Origin: Paenibacillus sp. 453mf
GTDB taxonomy: Bacteria > Bacillota > Bacilli > Paenibacillales > Paenibacillaceae
Assembly (NCBI RefSeq): GCF_900116105.1
Contig: NZ_FPAC01000013.1
Location: 1-49,507, forward strand
DNA length: 49,507 nt
Reading direction: 5' to 3'
Made by a program: the position numbers and the translations under genes. Positions 21,611 to 30,764 of the stretch are shown one piece after another (position 1 is the first letter of the stretch; every line of letters begins with the position of its first letter). The notes under the pieces were generated by a model. The model did not search any database. It saw nothing but the letters and a program-made list of their open reading frames with translations, and was not told the DNA's origin.

Positions 21611-24528
21611 CGGTCCTCCCCAATTTGCAAAATGATGGTCATCGTAACACCGACCACGGCCATGAATACTCCTGCCTCAAAGATCAGAGCTGTCGTAAGT
21701 TCGACCTCACCCAATATCGGTATATCAAAATAATCAAATGTCTGGCTCATAAACGGAACACCAAACAGAAAAGATCCAGCAGCGGTTGCCAGCGATATAA
21801 GAAGACCCCATGCAATGACATAGCGGTAGTCTACAGGAAGTATTCGCCGCAGCGTATCCGTGTTGAACGCGATCGCCATAAGAACAAGCGAGGCAGAGGT
21901 TACAAGTCCACTGATAAATCCGCCCCCCGGCTGATGATGTCCGGCAAAGAAGAGATATAGGGCGAATACTAGGATGATAAACACAATGATCTTTGTACTC
22001 ATCTGCAAGAATACATCGTTGCTTCGCAAAGGAACGGTGTTCCAATTATCTGGCTTGACCGTTAGGCTCTTATCCTTCGCTTGATCCTCCTCTTCCTTTT
22101 CCTTCTTCGGTAACGCTTGGTGCTTCGACCCAAGATCTCTGCCCGTCAGATTAAGATTGATCATCGAATAGATCGCAAGCGCAGCAACACCGAGTACCAT
22201 AATCTCCAGCAGCGTATCAAAGCCGCGGAAATCAACCAGAAGCACGTTGACGATGTTTTTGCCGCCTGCAAGGTTATAGCTCTCCCTCGTAAAGAACTCG
22301 GAAATGGAAGCTAGCTGAGGCGTTCCGCTTGCTGCCAGGGCGATTAAGGTAACCATGACACCTACACCTATAGCAATAACCAGGTTTAAAGCCTGATATT
22401 TCCTGCTTGATTTGGGTGTTAGTTCAGGAAGGTGATAGAAGCAGAGCAGGAAAAGTGCAACCGACACCGTTTCGACCACCATTTGAGTCAGCGCCAGATC
22501 CGGCGCTCTGAAGAGCACAAAAAACAAGGTTACAAGATAACCCACGGCCCCTGTCAGGATGACCGCAGATAACCTGTGTTTGGCTATCGGAATGCATAAC
22601 GCCGTAATAATTAATCCCGCGAGCAAAATATTTTCATAAGTCATAAACGATTCATATCCGCTGAAATTCCACTGTATATCGCTGGCACGCCAGAATGCAT
22701 AGAAGATCAGGATCAGCATAAAGCCAAAGATGTAAATTAAATAGTTACGCAGCGATCCATTCATGTAGGTCTGTGTCCATCGCTTCGCAAATCGATGAAG
22801 TCCTCTGAAAGCAGTTGAATAAAATCGGTTGACGGTATATCTTGGGATGTATTCCTCGTATTGAGTCTTCCATCTGGGCAGGAACTTGTAGATAACTCCT
22901 CCAAGAATAACAACGCCTAAGGTCATCCACAGCTCGGATGTAATCCCATGCCATAGATACAGATGCACATCGAAACGTTCTCCTTCAGCCAGCAGCGGAG
23001 ACAGAACAGAAGCCATAGCCGGTTCGATCAGCCCACCAGATAACAGATCCGGATATACCCCTGTAATCAGCACCATAAGTGCAAGAACAACGGGTGGAAT
23101 TAACATTCCTATAGGCGCTTCATGAAGCTTATGTACAGGAATTTCGGTTTTGTTCGTTCCAAGGAATGTCCGAAACACGATAACCAGGGAATATATAAAG
23201 GTCATCACGCTGGCAATCCAGGCGAGGATGGGAAATATTAATCCCCAGGCTTCGAGATTGAATATATTCAGCTCTGTAATTTCAAGCGTTGCCTTAAAGA
23301 ACATCTCCTTACTAACGAATCCGTTGAATGGCGGCAGACCTGCCATGGAGAATGTGCCGATCAGAGCAATCGAGAAGGTCACCGGCATGACTGCCATAAG
23401 TCCGCCAAGCTTTCTAATATCCCGGGTGCCTGTCTCATGGTCCACAATCCCTGCCATCATAAATAGCGATCCCTTGAACAGCGCATGGTTGAACAAATGT
23501 AATATGCCTGCCGTTGTTGCTGTTGTATATAATAAGGATTCCGACCCGTATCCAAAGTATAGAGCTGCCGAGCCCAACCCGAACAATGACATGATGAGCC
23601 CAAGCTGGGATATGGTTGAATACGCTAGAATGGCTTTGAGATCCGTCTTCTTGATTGCAATTAGCGAACCGTAAGCCATCGTTAGGATTCCTGTAAGGGA
23701 GACAAGCCAGAACCATACGGCCTCTCCGCCGAAGACCGGTGTATACCGGGCGACAATATAAATACCTGCTTTGACCATAGTGGCTGAATGCAAGTATGCA
23801 CTCACTGGCGTCGGCGCTTCCATCGCGTCCGGCAGCCAAATATGAAAAGGGAACTGTGCGGATTTGGTAAAGGCACCGATCAGAATCAGAATAAGCGCAG
23901 GGATAAAGAGTGAATGATCGTCTATATAGGAGATAGACTCAATCGTTTCTCTTATGCTGTATGAGCCGCTGATCAAATACAGCATAATGAACCCTGTCAG
24001 CATCGCAAATCCGCCGAAGACCGTTACAAGAAACGACTTCTGTGCACCGCGGATCGACTCTTCCTTACTATGATGAAATGCAATCAAGAGGAAAGAGGCA
24101 ATACTCGTCAGCTCCCAAAAACCGTATAGCACCATCATGTTGTCTGAGAGCACGACTCCAAGCATAGCTCCCATAAACAGGAGCAGATACAAATAGAACC
24201 GATGCAATGCCTGACCACGTTCCATATAGTAGACAGAGTATAGAACAACCAGAGTGCCTATCCCTGTAATGAGCAGTGACAGCAATAGACTTAATCCATC
24301 TAAATAGACTGTAAAATAAATGCCAAGGGATGGAATCCACGGAATGGATTCATAGAATACGGAGTAATCCCGCACATCAGGAATCATGCTCAGAAAATAG
24401 GCAAACAGAATCAACGGTACGATCAGAACCGCCCATCCCAGGTGAAAACGGTGTGACAAACCTTTCATAAATGCAATCCCAATCCCTGCTGCAATGGGAA
24501 GAAGAATAGAAATATGAAGCAGATACAC
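21607..24528 (-). CDS. mrpA: Na+/H+ antiporter subunit A fused to subunit B (MrpAB)
   Basis: This 973-residue polytopic protein contains an MrpA part (about 1-800, NuoL-like, with EDQ-free core motifs such as YGFWELTSIASFLLIAFHH and HSATMVKAGIYI). A hydrophilic linker rich in Lys, Glu and Asp follows (about 805-830), then a complete MrpB domain (about 832-973, including LFFAGHHQPGGGFISGLV). In B. subtilis mrpA and mrpB are separate genes; here no separate mrpB exists. Start is GTG 24528, 5 nt from GGGGGTG, rather than the longer GTG 24549. It heads the A(B)-C-D-E-F-G operon. The complex exports Na+ in exchange for protons and supports alkali and salt tolerance. Confidence 0.94.
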   Translation of the reverse strand: MYLLHISILLPIAAGIGIAFMKGLSHRFHLGWAVLIVPLILFAYFLSMIPDVRDYSVFYESIPWIPSLGIYFTVYLDGLSLLLSLLITGIGTLVVLYSVYYMERGQALHRFYLYLLLFMGAMLGVVLSDNMMVLYGFWELTSIASFLLIAFHHSKEESIRGAQKSFLVTVFGGFAMLTGFIMLYLISGSYSIRETIESISYIDDHSLFIPALILILIGAFTKSAQFPFHIWLPDAMEAPTPVSAYLHSATMVKAGIYIVARYTPVFGGEAVWFWLVSLTGILTMAYGSLIAIKKTDLKAILAYSTISQLGLIMSLFGLGSAALYFGYGSESLLYTTATTAGILHLFNHALFKGSLFMMAGIVDHETGTRDIRKLGGLMAVMPVTFSIALIGTFSMAGLPPFNGFVSKEMFFKATLEITELNIFNLEAWGLIFPILAWIASVMTFIYSLVIVFRTFLGTNKTEIPVHKLHEAPIGMLIPPVVLALMVLITGVYPDLLSGGLIEPAMASVLSPLLAEGERFDVHLYLWHGITSELWMTLGVVILGGVIYKFLPRWKTQYEEYIPRYTVNRFYSTAFRGLHRFAKRWTQTYMNGSLRNYLIYIFGFMLILIFYAFWRASDIQWNFSGYESFMTYENILLAGLIITALCIPIAKHRLSAVILTGAVGYLVTLFFVLFRAPDLALTQMVVETVSVALFLLCFYHLPELTPKSSRKYQALNLVIAIGVGVMVTLIALAASGTPQLASISEFFTRESYNLAGGKNIVNVLLVDFRGFDTLLEIMVLGVAALAIYSMINLNLTGRDLGSKHQALPKKEKEEEDQAKDKSLTVKPDNWNTVPLRSNDVFLQMSTKIIVFIILVFALYLFFAGHHQPGGGFISGLVTSASLVLMAIAFNTDTLRRILPVDYRYVIAWGLLISLATAAGSFLFGVPFMSQTFDYFDIPILGEVELTTALIFEAGVFMAVVGVTMTIILQIGEDR

Positions 24529-24678
24529 AAGTACACCCCCTAGTAGCACGAATTAGAGTTTATGTTAACCTTTACCCGTATCTGCTATGCACAGAATCTT
24601 TATTGCTATGAATAATGAATAGGACCTAGTCCCATACTGGTACATGAGGTTATTTTTGGAATGAAGGGAGGGCTCCAT

Positions 24679-26736
24679 TTGTCAGAATCTAAAGAATCAA
24701 CGAAAAAGAAGACACGCCGCACCATAAAGGTTCTGAAAGTACTAGGCATCCTGGCGCTCACGGGCATTGTGCTAACCACAGTGCTTGTCATTTATCTATA
24801 CGCTACGAGCCTCCCTCTTGCAGATAATGACCGAAATTCAAGGCTGTTTGATATCAACGGCGAGGTCATCGCCACATTCTCCTCCAGCGGGAAGGATTCG
24901 ACTCCTGTGAAGCTGGATCAAATCGCTCCTGAGCTTAAAGAGGCTACAATTGCAGTCGAGGACCGCAAATTCTATGAGCATCACGGCTTTGACATTGTCG
25001 GCGTGGGAAGAGCCATACTCGTGAACATCAAGGAAATGAGCATGGCACAAGGCGCAAGTACGCTGACACAGCAGCTTGCCAGAAATCTGTATCTCACGCA
25101 TGAGAAGACCTGGTCGCGAAAAATAAAAGAGGCTGTCTATACAGCCCAGCTTGAAATGAATTTTACAAAAGACGAAATTCTTCAAATGTATCTTAATGAA
25201 ATTTACTATGGTCACGGGGCATATGGAATCGAAGCCGCATCTCAGCTGTATTTTGGCAAGTCGGCTTCAGATCTTACGCTCGCAGAAAGTGCACTTCTCG
25301 CCGGTGTTCCCAAAGGACCCACTTATTACTCGCCGTATAATAATATGAAGAAAGCAAAGGATCGGCAGAAGATTGTTCTCAGTGCTATGGTTGATACTGG
25401 CAATATTACACAGGCCGAGGCTGACAAGGCATATAATGAAATGCTGGAGATCAAGCCGCAAAGTGAACGGAAAACAAATGAAGAGGCACCATATTTCCGT
25501 GATTATATCCGTAATGTGGTGATTAATGAGCTGGGCATTGATTCCTCGCGCCTGGATCACGGAGGACTTAATATTTACTCGACCCTTGATATGCGAATGC
25601 AAAAAGCGGCTGAAGAAACGGTGGCCAGCATTATGGACCCGGAGAGCAAACTTCAAGTGGGCCTTGTCTCCATTGATCCGCGTGATGGGCATGTGAAGGC
25701 AATGGTAGGCGGCACCAATTATCTGACCAGTCAGTATAATCATGCGCTGGCCGGTAATCGCCAGCCGGCATCCTCCTTCAAACCGATCATGTATCTAACG
25801 GCCATTGAATCGAAGCAGCTGACTAGTGTTTCTCTATTCGAGAGCAAGCCAACCGTGTTTCACTACGATAATAACCGGAAGACCTATGAGCCCAGCAATT
25901 TCGGCGAGAAATATCTCGGATGGATTGATATGCGCAGGGCCATTGCCGTTTCAGATAATATTTATGCAGTAAGTACACTGATGCAAATCGGATATGAGCC
26001 TGTCATCGCCATGGCCCATAAATTAGGGATAACCAGCTCGCTCAGCGGAGTACCTTCGCTTGCCCTCGGCACCTCGCCTGTGAGCGTGTTTGAAATGGCT
26101 TCGGCATACAGCGTGCTTGCCAATGAAGGACAGCGAAATGCACCTGTCGCCGTGCTTAAAATTACCGATGCAGCTGATCGAATCGTCTATAAAGTTCCGG
26201 ACCAGGTTCCCGAACAGGTCGTTGATCCGGCATCGGCGTATGTGATGACCAACCTGCTGGAGAGCGTATTTGATACGGGAGGCACAGCTCACCGGGTAGC
26301 TAACAAGCTCGCAAGGCCTGTCGCGGGCAAGACAGGGACCACGAGCTCAGATGCCTGGATGGTTGGATATACGCCTGAATTAGCAACAGCCGTGTGGGTT
26401 GGCTACGATGAAGGGAAAGAGATTACGACTACAGAGAGCCGCAGGGCTGCTCCTATCTTCGCAGAATACACAGAGAAGGCGCTTGAGAATGTGCCTCCAA
26501 AAGTATTTCCTGTGCCAGAAGGAGTGGCCAGTGTATATATCGATCCTACAACGGGCAAGCTTGCCGGTAATTATTGTGAAAATCGCAGGCTCGAAGTATT
26601 CCTTCGCGGCACGGAGCCGACGGAATATTGTACTGAGCATTATGCTGAGCCAGAACAAGACTCAACTGAGCAGGATATCGAGAGAGAACGTGATAATTCT
26701 TGGTGGGATCACTTTAAAAATTGGTGGACCAAATAA
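24679..26736 (+). CDS. pbpG: Bifunctional class A penicillin-binding protein (PbpG type)
   Basis: This enzyme polymerises and crosslinks peptidoglycan. Of 685 residues, the N-terminal cytoplasmic tail is basic, one membrane anchor follows (about 22-46), then the GT51 transglycosylase with EDRKFYEHHGFD and STLTQQLARNLYL. The transpeptidase domain has SxxK as PASSFKP, an SDN motif (AVSDNIYAV), and KTGT (VAGKTGTTSSDAW). The C-terminal tail is acidic. TTG 24679 lies 6 nt from GGGAGGG; ATG 24661 falls within that site, so I prefer TTG. In B. subtilis pbpG neighbours speE-speB and ywhD; here the mrp operon is interposed. Confidence 0.93.
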   Translation: MSESKESTKKKTRRTIKVLKVLGILALTGIVLTTVLVIYLYATSLPLADNDRNSRLFDINGEVIATFSSSGKDSTPVKLDQIAPELKEATIAVEDRKFYEHHGFDIVGVGRAILVNIKEMSMAQGASTLTQQLARNLYLTHEKTWSRKIKEAVYTAQLEMNFTKDEILQMYLNEIYYGHGAYGIEAASQLYFGKSASDLTLAESALLAGVPKGPTYYSPYNNMKKAKDRQKIVLSAMVDTGNITQAEADKAYNEMLEIKPQSERKTNEEAPYFRDYIRNVVINELGIDSSRLDHGGLNIYSTLDMRMQKAAEETVASIMDPESKLQVGLVSIDPRDGHVKAMVGGTNYLTSQYNHALAGNRQPASSFKPIMYLTAIESKQLTSVSLFESKPTVFHYDNNRKTYEPSNFGEKYLGWIDMRRAIAVSDNIYAVSTLMQIGYEPVIAMAHKLGITSSLSGVPSLALGTSPVSVFEMASAYSVLANEGQRNAPVAVLKITDAADRIVYKVPDQVPEQVVDPASAYVMTNLLESVFDTGGTAHRVANKLARPVAGKTGTTSSDAWMVGYTPELATAVWVGYDEGKEITTTESRRAAPIFAEYTEKALENVPPKVFPVPEGVASVYIDPTTGKLAGNYCENRRLEVFLRGTEPTEYCTEHYAEPEQDSTEQDIERERDNSWWDHFKNWWTK

Positions 26737-26803
26737 CCTTTGAACCCAGGCTTCATACGTTCTGAGTTGACTCCGTGCCTGTGGCAAAGGTATATATAAC
26801 AAC

Positions 26804-26847
26804 AAAAGAGCCGCAGAGCTGATGATCTACAGCTCTGCGGCTCTTTT
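26804..26847. terminator. Bidirectional terminator between pbpG and ywhD
   Basis: An 18-bp perfect stem (AAAAGAGCCGCAGAGCTG with its complement) carries an 8-nt loop and T-runs at both ends, between two convergent genes. Confidence 0.95.
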
Positions 26848-26867
26848 CTTTTGTGTGAACGACAATG

Positions 26868-27383
26868 TCAGCTATCCAGCGCTTGCTTCAGTTCTTCCGG
26901 AGAAGCATTCCACCAGTCCTCATTATGAGCCATAAGCAGCTTCTTCAATGCCGCTTTCTCTTCGGCTCCCATCTCATCCAGCATGATCCGACGCTTCATT
27001 GCATAATCCATCTTGTTAACATGATCCGCAAGAATCTTCCAGCCTCGTCTCGCTTCCGTATCAATCCACATTTCGCATGCAGTTGCGCCTGCATACAGCT
27101 GCCCTTCCGGAGTACGGTCCACTGCCACCCATACTAGCCATACCTGGCGGCCGTTCGGCACAGCTGTCTTATCCGCAGAGAATTTGATTCCCCGCTCCAC
27201 TTTGCTCTTCGCATGCATCGCACCAATATCGATCTTTGCCTCTCCAGCATCAATAATGACAGGAGATACGTTATTCAGATCAATGGATCCTGCACCGAAT
27301 CCCTTATGCTTGCTCTTGCTGCTTACAATATTCAAGGCAATTTGTTTCTTGCCGCTTTGTCCACTTTGTCCGTTTTGTTCCAT
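26868..27383 (-). CDS. ywhD: YwhD family protein
   Basis: This 171-residue protein (B. subtilis YwhD about 172) has the family pattern: a Gln/Gly/Lys-rich N-terminus, then NNVSPVIIDAGEAKIDIGAM (about 37-56), RQVWLVWVAVDR (about 79-90), and the tail NEDWWNASPEELKQAL. It has no signal or membrane segment. Function is unknown. Start is ATG 27383, 9 nt from GGAGG. Its pairing with pbpG is conserved in B. subtilis. Confidence 0.88.
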   Translation of the reverse strand: MEQNGQSGQSGKKQIALNIVSSKSKHKGFGAGSIDLNNVSPVIIDAGEAKIDIGAMHAKSKVERGIKFSADKTAVPNGRQVWLVWVAVDRTPEGQLYAGATACEMWIDTEARRGWKILADHVNKMDYAMKRRIMLDEMGAEEKAALKKLLMAHNEDWWNASPEELKQALDS

Positions 27384-27413
27384 TGATTATGGCCTCCAAA
27401 AGTTGATACCAAT

Positions 27414-27441
27414 ATTTTAACTAATATTTGTCCCATTGCAA
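27414..27441 (-). promoter_or_regulatory. Probable ywhD promoter
   Basis: TTGCAA (27436-27441), a 16-nt spacer, and TAAAAT (27414-27419) on the minus strand, about 30 nt from the ywhD start. The divergent peptidase gene has no equally clear promoter. Confidence 0.45.
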
Positions 27442-27486
27442 ACATATATATGCCTTAGATGCTTGTCAACGGGAGGTATATAATGT

Positions 27487-29469
27487 ATGACCCCAGTTCG
27501 CGCGAAAGTTATTCTATCTTCTATTATTGCTGTTTGTGTCCTAGGCGGCACACTACTACTCAGTCTAAACGGCTCACCGGATGCTCTACCTGCTCTCGTA
27601 CCAAATACGGCCAAGCCTGGGGCTGCTCCAGCACCTGCACCGGTACAGGAAAGCGTCCAAACTCCTCGAGCTGAGGTGCTGAGCGACCGCATTGTCGAAT
27701 ATCACATTGATGTGCAGCTGACCGAAGAGAACACCTTAAAAGGTACCTCCATCATGACCTGGACTCATCCGGGAACCAAAACCGTAAATGAATTATATTT
27801 TCATCTATATCCTAATGCTTTCTCATCCGATCAGACAACCTTTATGAAGGAGTCCGGCGGAAAGCTTCGAGGTGATGCTATGCCGAAGGATGGCTATGGC
27901 TCCATGAAGCTTACCGAGATCAAAACGACAGAAGGATTATCCTTATTGCATCGCATCCAGTATGTCCAGCCGGACGATGGTAATATGAACGACCGCAGCC
28001 TTGTGAAGGTTCGTCTGCCCAAGCCTGTCAAAGGGGGCGAAAGCATCACATTAAACATAGCATTTGAAGTGGAGCTCCCTAAAATTTTTGCTCGGATGGG
28101 TACAGCAGATGAATTTGTCATGGCAGGTCAGTGGTTTCCTAAAATAAGTGTCTATGAACCTGTAGGCAGACGAAATCGAACAACGGAAGGATGGAACCTC
28201 CACCAGTATCATGGAAACTCAGAATTTTATTCAGACTTTGGAATTTACAGTGTGCGGATAAAGGTCCCTGAGGATTATATCGTGGCTGCTACCGGATTCC
28301 CGACCAGGCCTTATACTAAGCAGGATGGCCAGAGAATTTACCAGTTCTATGCCGATGATGTCCATGATTTTGCCTGGGCTGCTTCACCGAATTTTATCGT
28401 AGCTGAGGAGCCGTTCTCCTCACCCAATGTTCCAGGAGTACGCATCAAGCTGTATCTTGATCCGGCTCATGCCGATCTGAAGGATCGATACTTTTACGCA
28501 GCCAAGTCTGCACTGTCCAATTATAGCGAATGGTATGGCAGATACCCTTATTCTACCCTGTCCATCGTTGTTCCGCCTATCGAAGCGAACGGTGCGGGAG
28601 GAATGGAGTATCCGACTCTGATTACTGCTTTTGGCGCGAATGACACCTCCCCTGGTTATGAACTAGAGAGAACGGTCATTCACGAGATTGGTCATCAATA
28701 CTTCTATGGCATGATCGCGAGCAACGAATTTGAAGAAGCATGGCTGGATGAAGCATTCACTTCCTATGCAGAAGATCGCCTCATGGAGCAGGAGTATGGA
28801 CTAACCCCCAACCTTCCGCTGCAATCTGCTTCGATGAGCTCACCTGCACCGCTTACGCAGGAATCGTGGAAGTTTAACTCTCATAATCACTATGCAGAGA
28901 ATGTATACACAAGAGGCAAACTGGTCCTCCTCGGAATAGAACAGCAGGTTGGCACCAAGAAGATGGACCAGATTATGGCTACCTATGCTGCCAAGTATCG
29001 GTTCAAGCACCCGACCACCGCTCAATTCCAAAAGGTTGTGGAGCAGGTTACCCGCAGATCCTGGGACACTTATTTTGACCAATATATTTACGGTAACCAA
29101 ATGGCTGATTTCTCTGTAGATTCCATCTCCATCAAGGAACAGGGAACACCAGAAGAGCCGAGCTACATTTCCTCGATCAGAGTTGCAAAGAATGCAGCGG
29201 ATTACTCAGAGATTCCTATCGTATTCACTTTTGAAGATGGGCATATGATCCGCAAGGAATGGGACGGAAAAGGTGGAGAGATCATCTACAACCTAACTTA
29301 TAAGTCTCCTCTGGTTTGGGCAATGGTCGATCCAGAGTACTCCATTACACTTGAGAATAAGCATATGAACAACTACTTAAAAGCTGAAGGGGATGAAGCA
29401 TTGGAGACCCGGTTTAACATTAGTATTACCAAAGTATTGGAGCTCTTGCTCGGAAGTCTGTCATGGTGA
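27487..29469 (+). CDS. Membrane-anchored M1-family metallopeptidase
   Basis: This 660-residue zinc peptidase carries HEIGH (399-403) and, exactly 18 residues later, the third zinc ligand E422 in EEAWLDEAF. A GGMEYP segment (about 373-378) stands in the place of the GAMEN aminopeptidase motif. An N-terminal hydrophobic segment (about 8-28) followed by an Ala/Pro-rich linker suggests a signal anchor with the catalytic domain outside. ATG 27487 lies 9 nt from GGGAGGT. Twelve nt downstream begins an unrecognised membrane protein, so the two are probably co-transcribed. The substrate is unknown. Confidence 0.88.
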   Translation: MTPVRAKVILSSIIAVCVLGGTLLLSLNGSPDALPALVPNTAKPGAAPAPAPVQESVQTPRAEVLSDRIVEYHIDVQLTEENTLKGTSIMTWTHPGTKTVNELYFHLYPNAFSSDQTTFMKESGGKLRGDAMPKDGYGSMKLTEIKTTEGLSLLHRIQYVQPDDGNMNDRSLVKVRLPKPVKGGESITLNIAFEVELPKIFARMGTADEFVMAGQWFPKISVYEPVGRRNRTTEGWNLHQYHGNSEFYSDFGIYSVRIKVPEDYIVAATGFPTRPYTKQDGQRIYQFYADDVHDFAWAASPNFIVAEEPFSSPNVPGVRIKLYLDPAHADLKDRYFYAAKSALSNYSEWYGRYPYSTLSIVVPPIEANGAGGMEYPTLITAFGANDTSPGYELERTVIHEIGHQYFYGMIASNEFEEAWLDEAFTSYAEDRLMEQEYGLTPNLPLQSASMSSPAPLTQESWKFNSHNHYAENVYTRGKLVLLGIEQQVGTKKMDQIMATYAAKYRFKHPTTAQFQKVVEQVTRRSWDTYFDQYIYGNQMADFSVDSISIKEQGTPEEPSYISSIRVAKNAADYSEIPIVFTFEDGHMIRKEWDGKGGEIIYNLTYKSPLVWAMVDPEYSITLENKHMNNYLKAEGDEALETRFNISITKVLELLLGSLSW

Positions 29470-29481
29470 GGTGTATAGCGG

Positions 29482-30303
29482 ATGAAATCTTATCTCTCCG
29501 AAGGTTTTAAGTTGGTCAAGCGTCATTTCCTAATCGTTATATTCCTGTTTCTGTACCAACTGCTGTGGGGTGCTCTTCTGTATAAGATGGTGTCCTCTGC
29601 GGTCATCCCTTTGCTAATGCGCTACCCGAATCCCCCGCCACATGAGCTTAGCCAGATCTTATTCTGGTTAGAGGGGCAGATCAGCTTGAGTACCAGCTCC
29701 ACAGTCCATGATTATGTTTGGCTGCTTGTCCTCATGTTTATTTTAAGGATGCTCATCACTCCGCTGATTCGGGCGGGCTTGTTTCACAGTCTTCATGAAG
29801 ATGAAAGCACCAGGGGCTTCTCCTTCTTTCGCGGGACCCTTAAGCACTGGAAAAAGACATCACTGCTCTATCTCATCGAGATTGTACTGCTGCTGCTGCC
29901 TGCCTACTGGATCATCCCGAAGGTGCTTCCACTCCTCCTAAATGCGGTCTACAACCAGAATATCCTTCTACAGGCAGCTCCTTACGTTATCTTATGGATC
30001 ATTTACGCCTACATTATCAAGCAGCTGCTCTTATATGTACAGTTTGGACTTACAGGCAATCGAAGCGGCTTTAGTGCAGTATGGGTCTGCATCCGCCATG
30101 CGCTTCCTGTCACTGGAGTTGCCCTGACACTTAGTGCACTTGCCTTCATACTGTTCAGTGCTTTCACTGCCGTATCGCTCATTTGGACAGGACTTTTAGC
30201 CCTGATTCTCCAGCAGTCTTATCATCTAATACGATCGCTCATAAATGTATGGAAGATAAGTTCCCAGTTCAGTATTTGGCAATCCAAAAGCGATGATGCC
30301 TAA
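29482..30303 (+). CDS. Unrecognised polytopic membrane protein
   Basis: I do not recognise a family. The 273-residue protein has about five or six hydrophobic spans (roughly 15-42, 73-95, 129-148, 163-185, 203-225, 227-245) and basic, Arg/Lys-rich loops. Start is ATG 29482, 8 nt from GAGGTG. It follows the M1 peptidase gene by 12 nt and a strong terminator comes about 120 nt after it, so the pair forms a two-gene operon. A structural or regulatory partnership with the peptidase is inference. Confidence 0.85.
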   Translation: MKSYLSEGFKLVKRHFLIVIFLFLYQLLWGALLYKMVSSAVIPLLMRYPNPPPHELSQILFWLEGQISLSTSSTVHDYVWLLVLMFILRMLITPLIRAGLFHSLHEDESTRGFSFFRGTLKHWKKTSLLYLIEIVLLLLPAYWIIPKVLPLLLNAVYNQNILLQAAPYVILWIIYAYIIKQLLLYVQFGLTGNRSGFSAVWVCIRHALPVTGVALTLSALAFILFSAFTAVSLIWTGLLALILQQSYHLIRSLINVWKISSQFSIWQSKSDDA

Positions 30304-30420
30304 ATTTATTGTCTTGTCTCCTCTCATCAAAAACCGCACCCAGCGCGAATATAACGCTTTCAACGTAGAAATAAAGTCAATCCGCCTGTTTATTTATCGC
30401 ACCTAACGTCAAAAAACTTT

Positions 30421-30459
30421 ATAAGTCTCGCTCTTCTCCTAGAGCGAGACTTATTTTTT
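30421..30459 (+). terminator. Terminator of the M1-peptidase operon
   Basis: A 14-bp perfect stem (ATAAGTCTCGCTCT with AGAGCGAGACTTAT, 6-nt loop) is followed by a T-run. Confidence 0.93.
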
Positions 30460-30482
30460 GTAATATTTTCTCTAAAAAACGA

Positions 30483-30512
30483 TTGCCAAATTTACACAAC
30501 CTCTGTTACAAT
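30483..30512 (+). promoter_or_regulatory. Promoter of the riboswitch-controlled peptidase gene
   Basis: TTGCCA (30483-30488), an 18-nt spacer, and TACAAT (30507-30512) preceded by TGT (extended -10). The start near 30519 gives a leader of about 245 nt. Confidence 0.7.
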
Positions 30513-30589
30513 AGGCCCAGAACTTCTAGTAACAACTTTGTAATAATTGTTGTAACTTTTACCATTTAACTAAGTACATAGTCTTACAA

Positions 30590-30745
30590 GAGTGAGCGAC
30601 TTTCACAGATGCACATCTTAAGAAACAGCCAAATTCCTGGCATCTGGGAAGCGGGGGAACCACTTTTATGGGTGAATTGATCTCGCAACGTAAGTGATCA
30701 TAGGGGAACCTTCTACCGAATCCTTAAGCTAACCTCGCAGGCATT
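30590..30745 (+). promoter_or_regulatory. Cyclic di-AMP riboswitch (ydaO/yuaA type)
   Basis: The leader carries the ordered core of the ydaO/yuaA element: AAGCGGGGGAACCACTTTT (30648-30666), then GGGTGAAT (30670-30677), AGGGGAACCTTC (30702-30713), CCGAATCC (30716-30723), and AGCTAACCTCGCAGGC (30727-30742). An upstream CAGATGC/GCATCTG stem fits a peripheral helix. In this class c-di-AMP binding lowers expression of wall hydrolases and ion transporters. A possible terminator pairs AATCCTT (30719) with AAGGGGATT before six Ts (about 30757-30762). Boundaries are approximate. Confidence 0.9.
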
Positions 30746-30764
30746 GGAAGGGGATTATTTTTTC

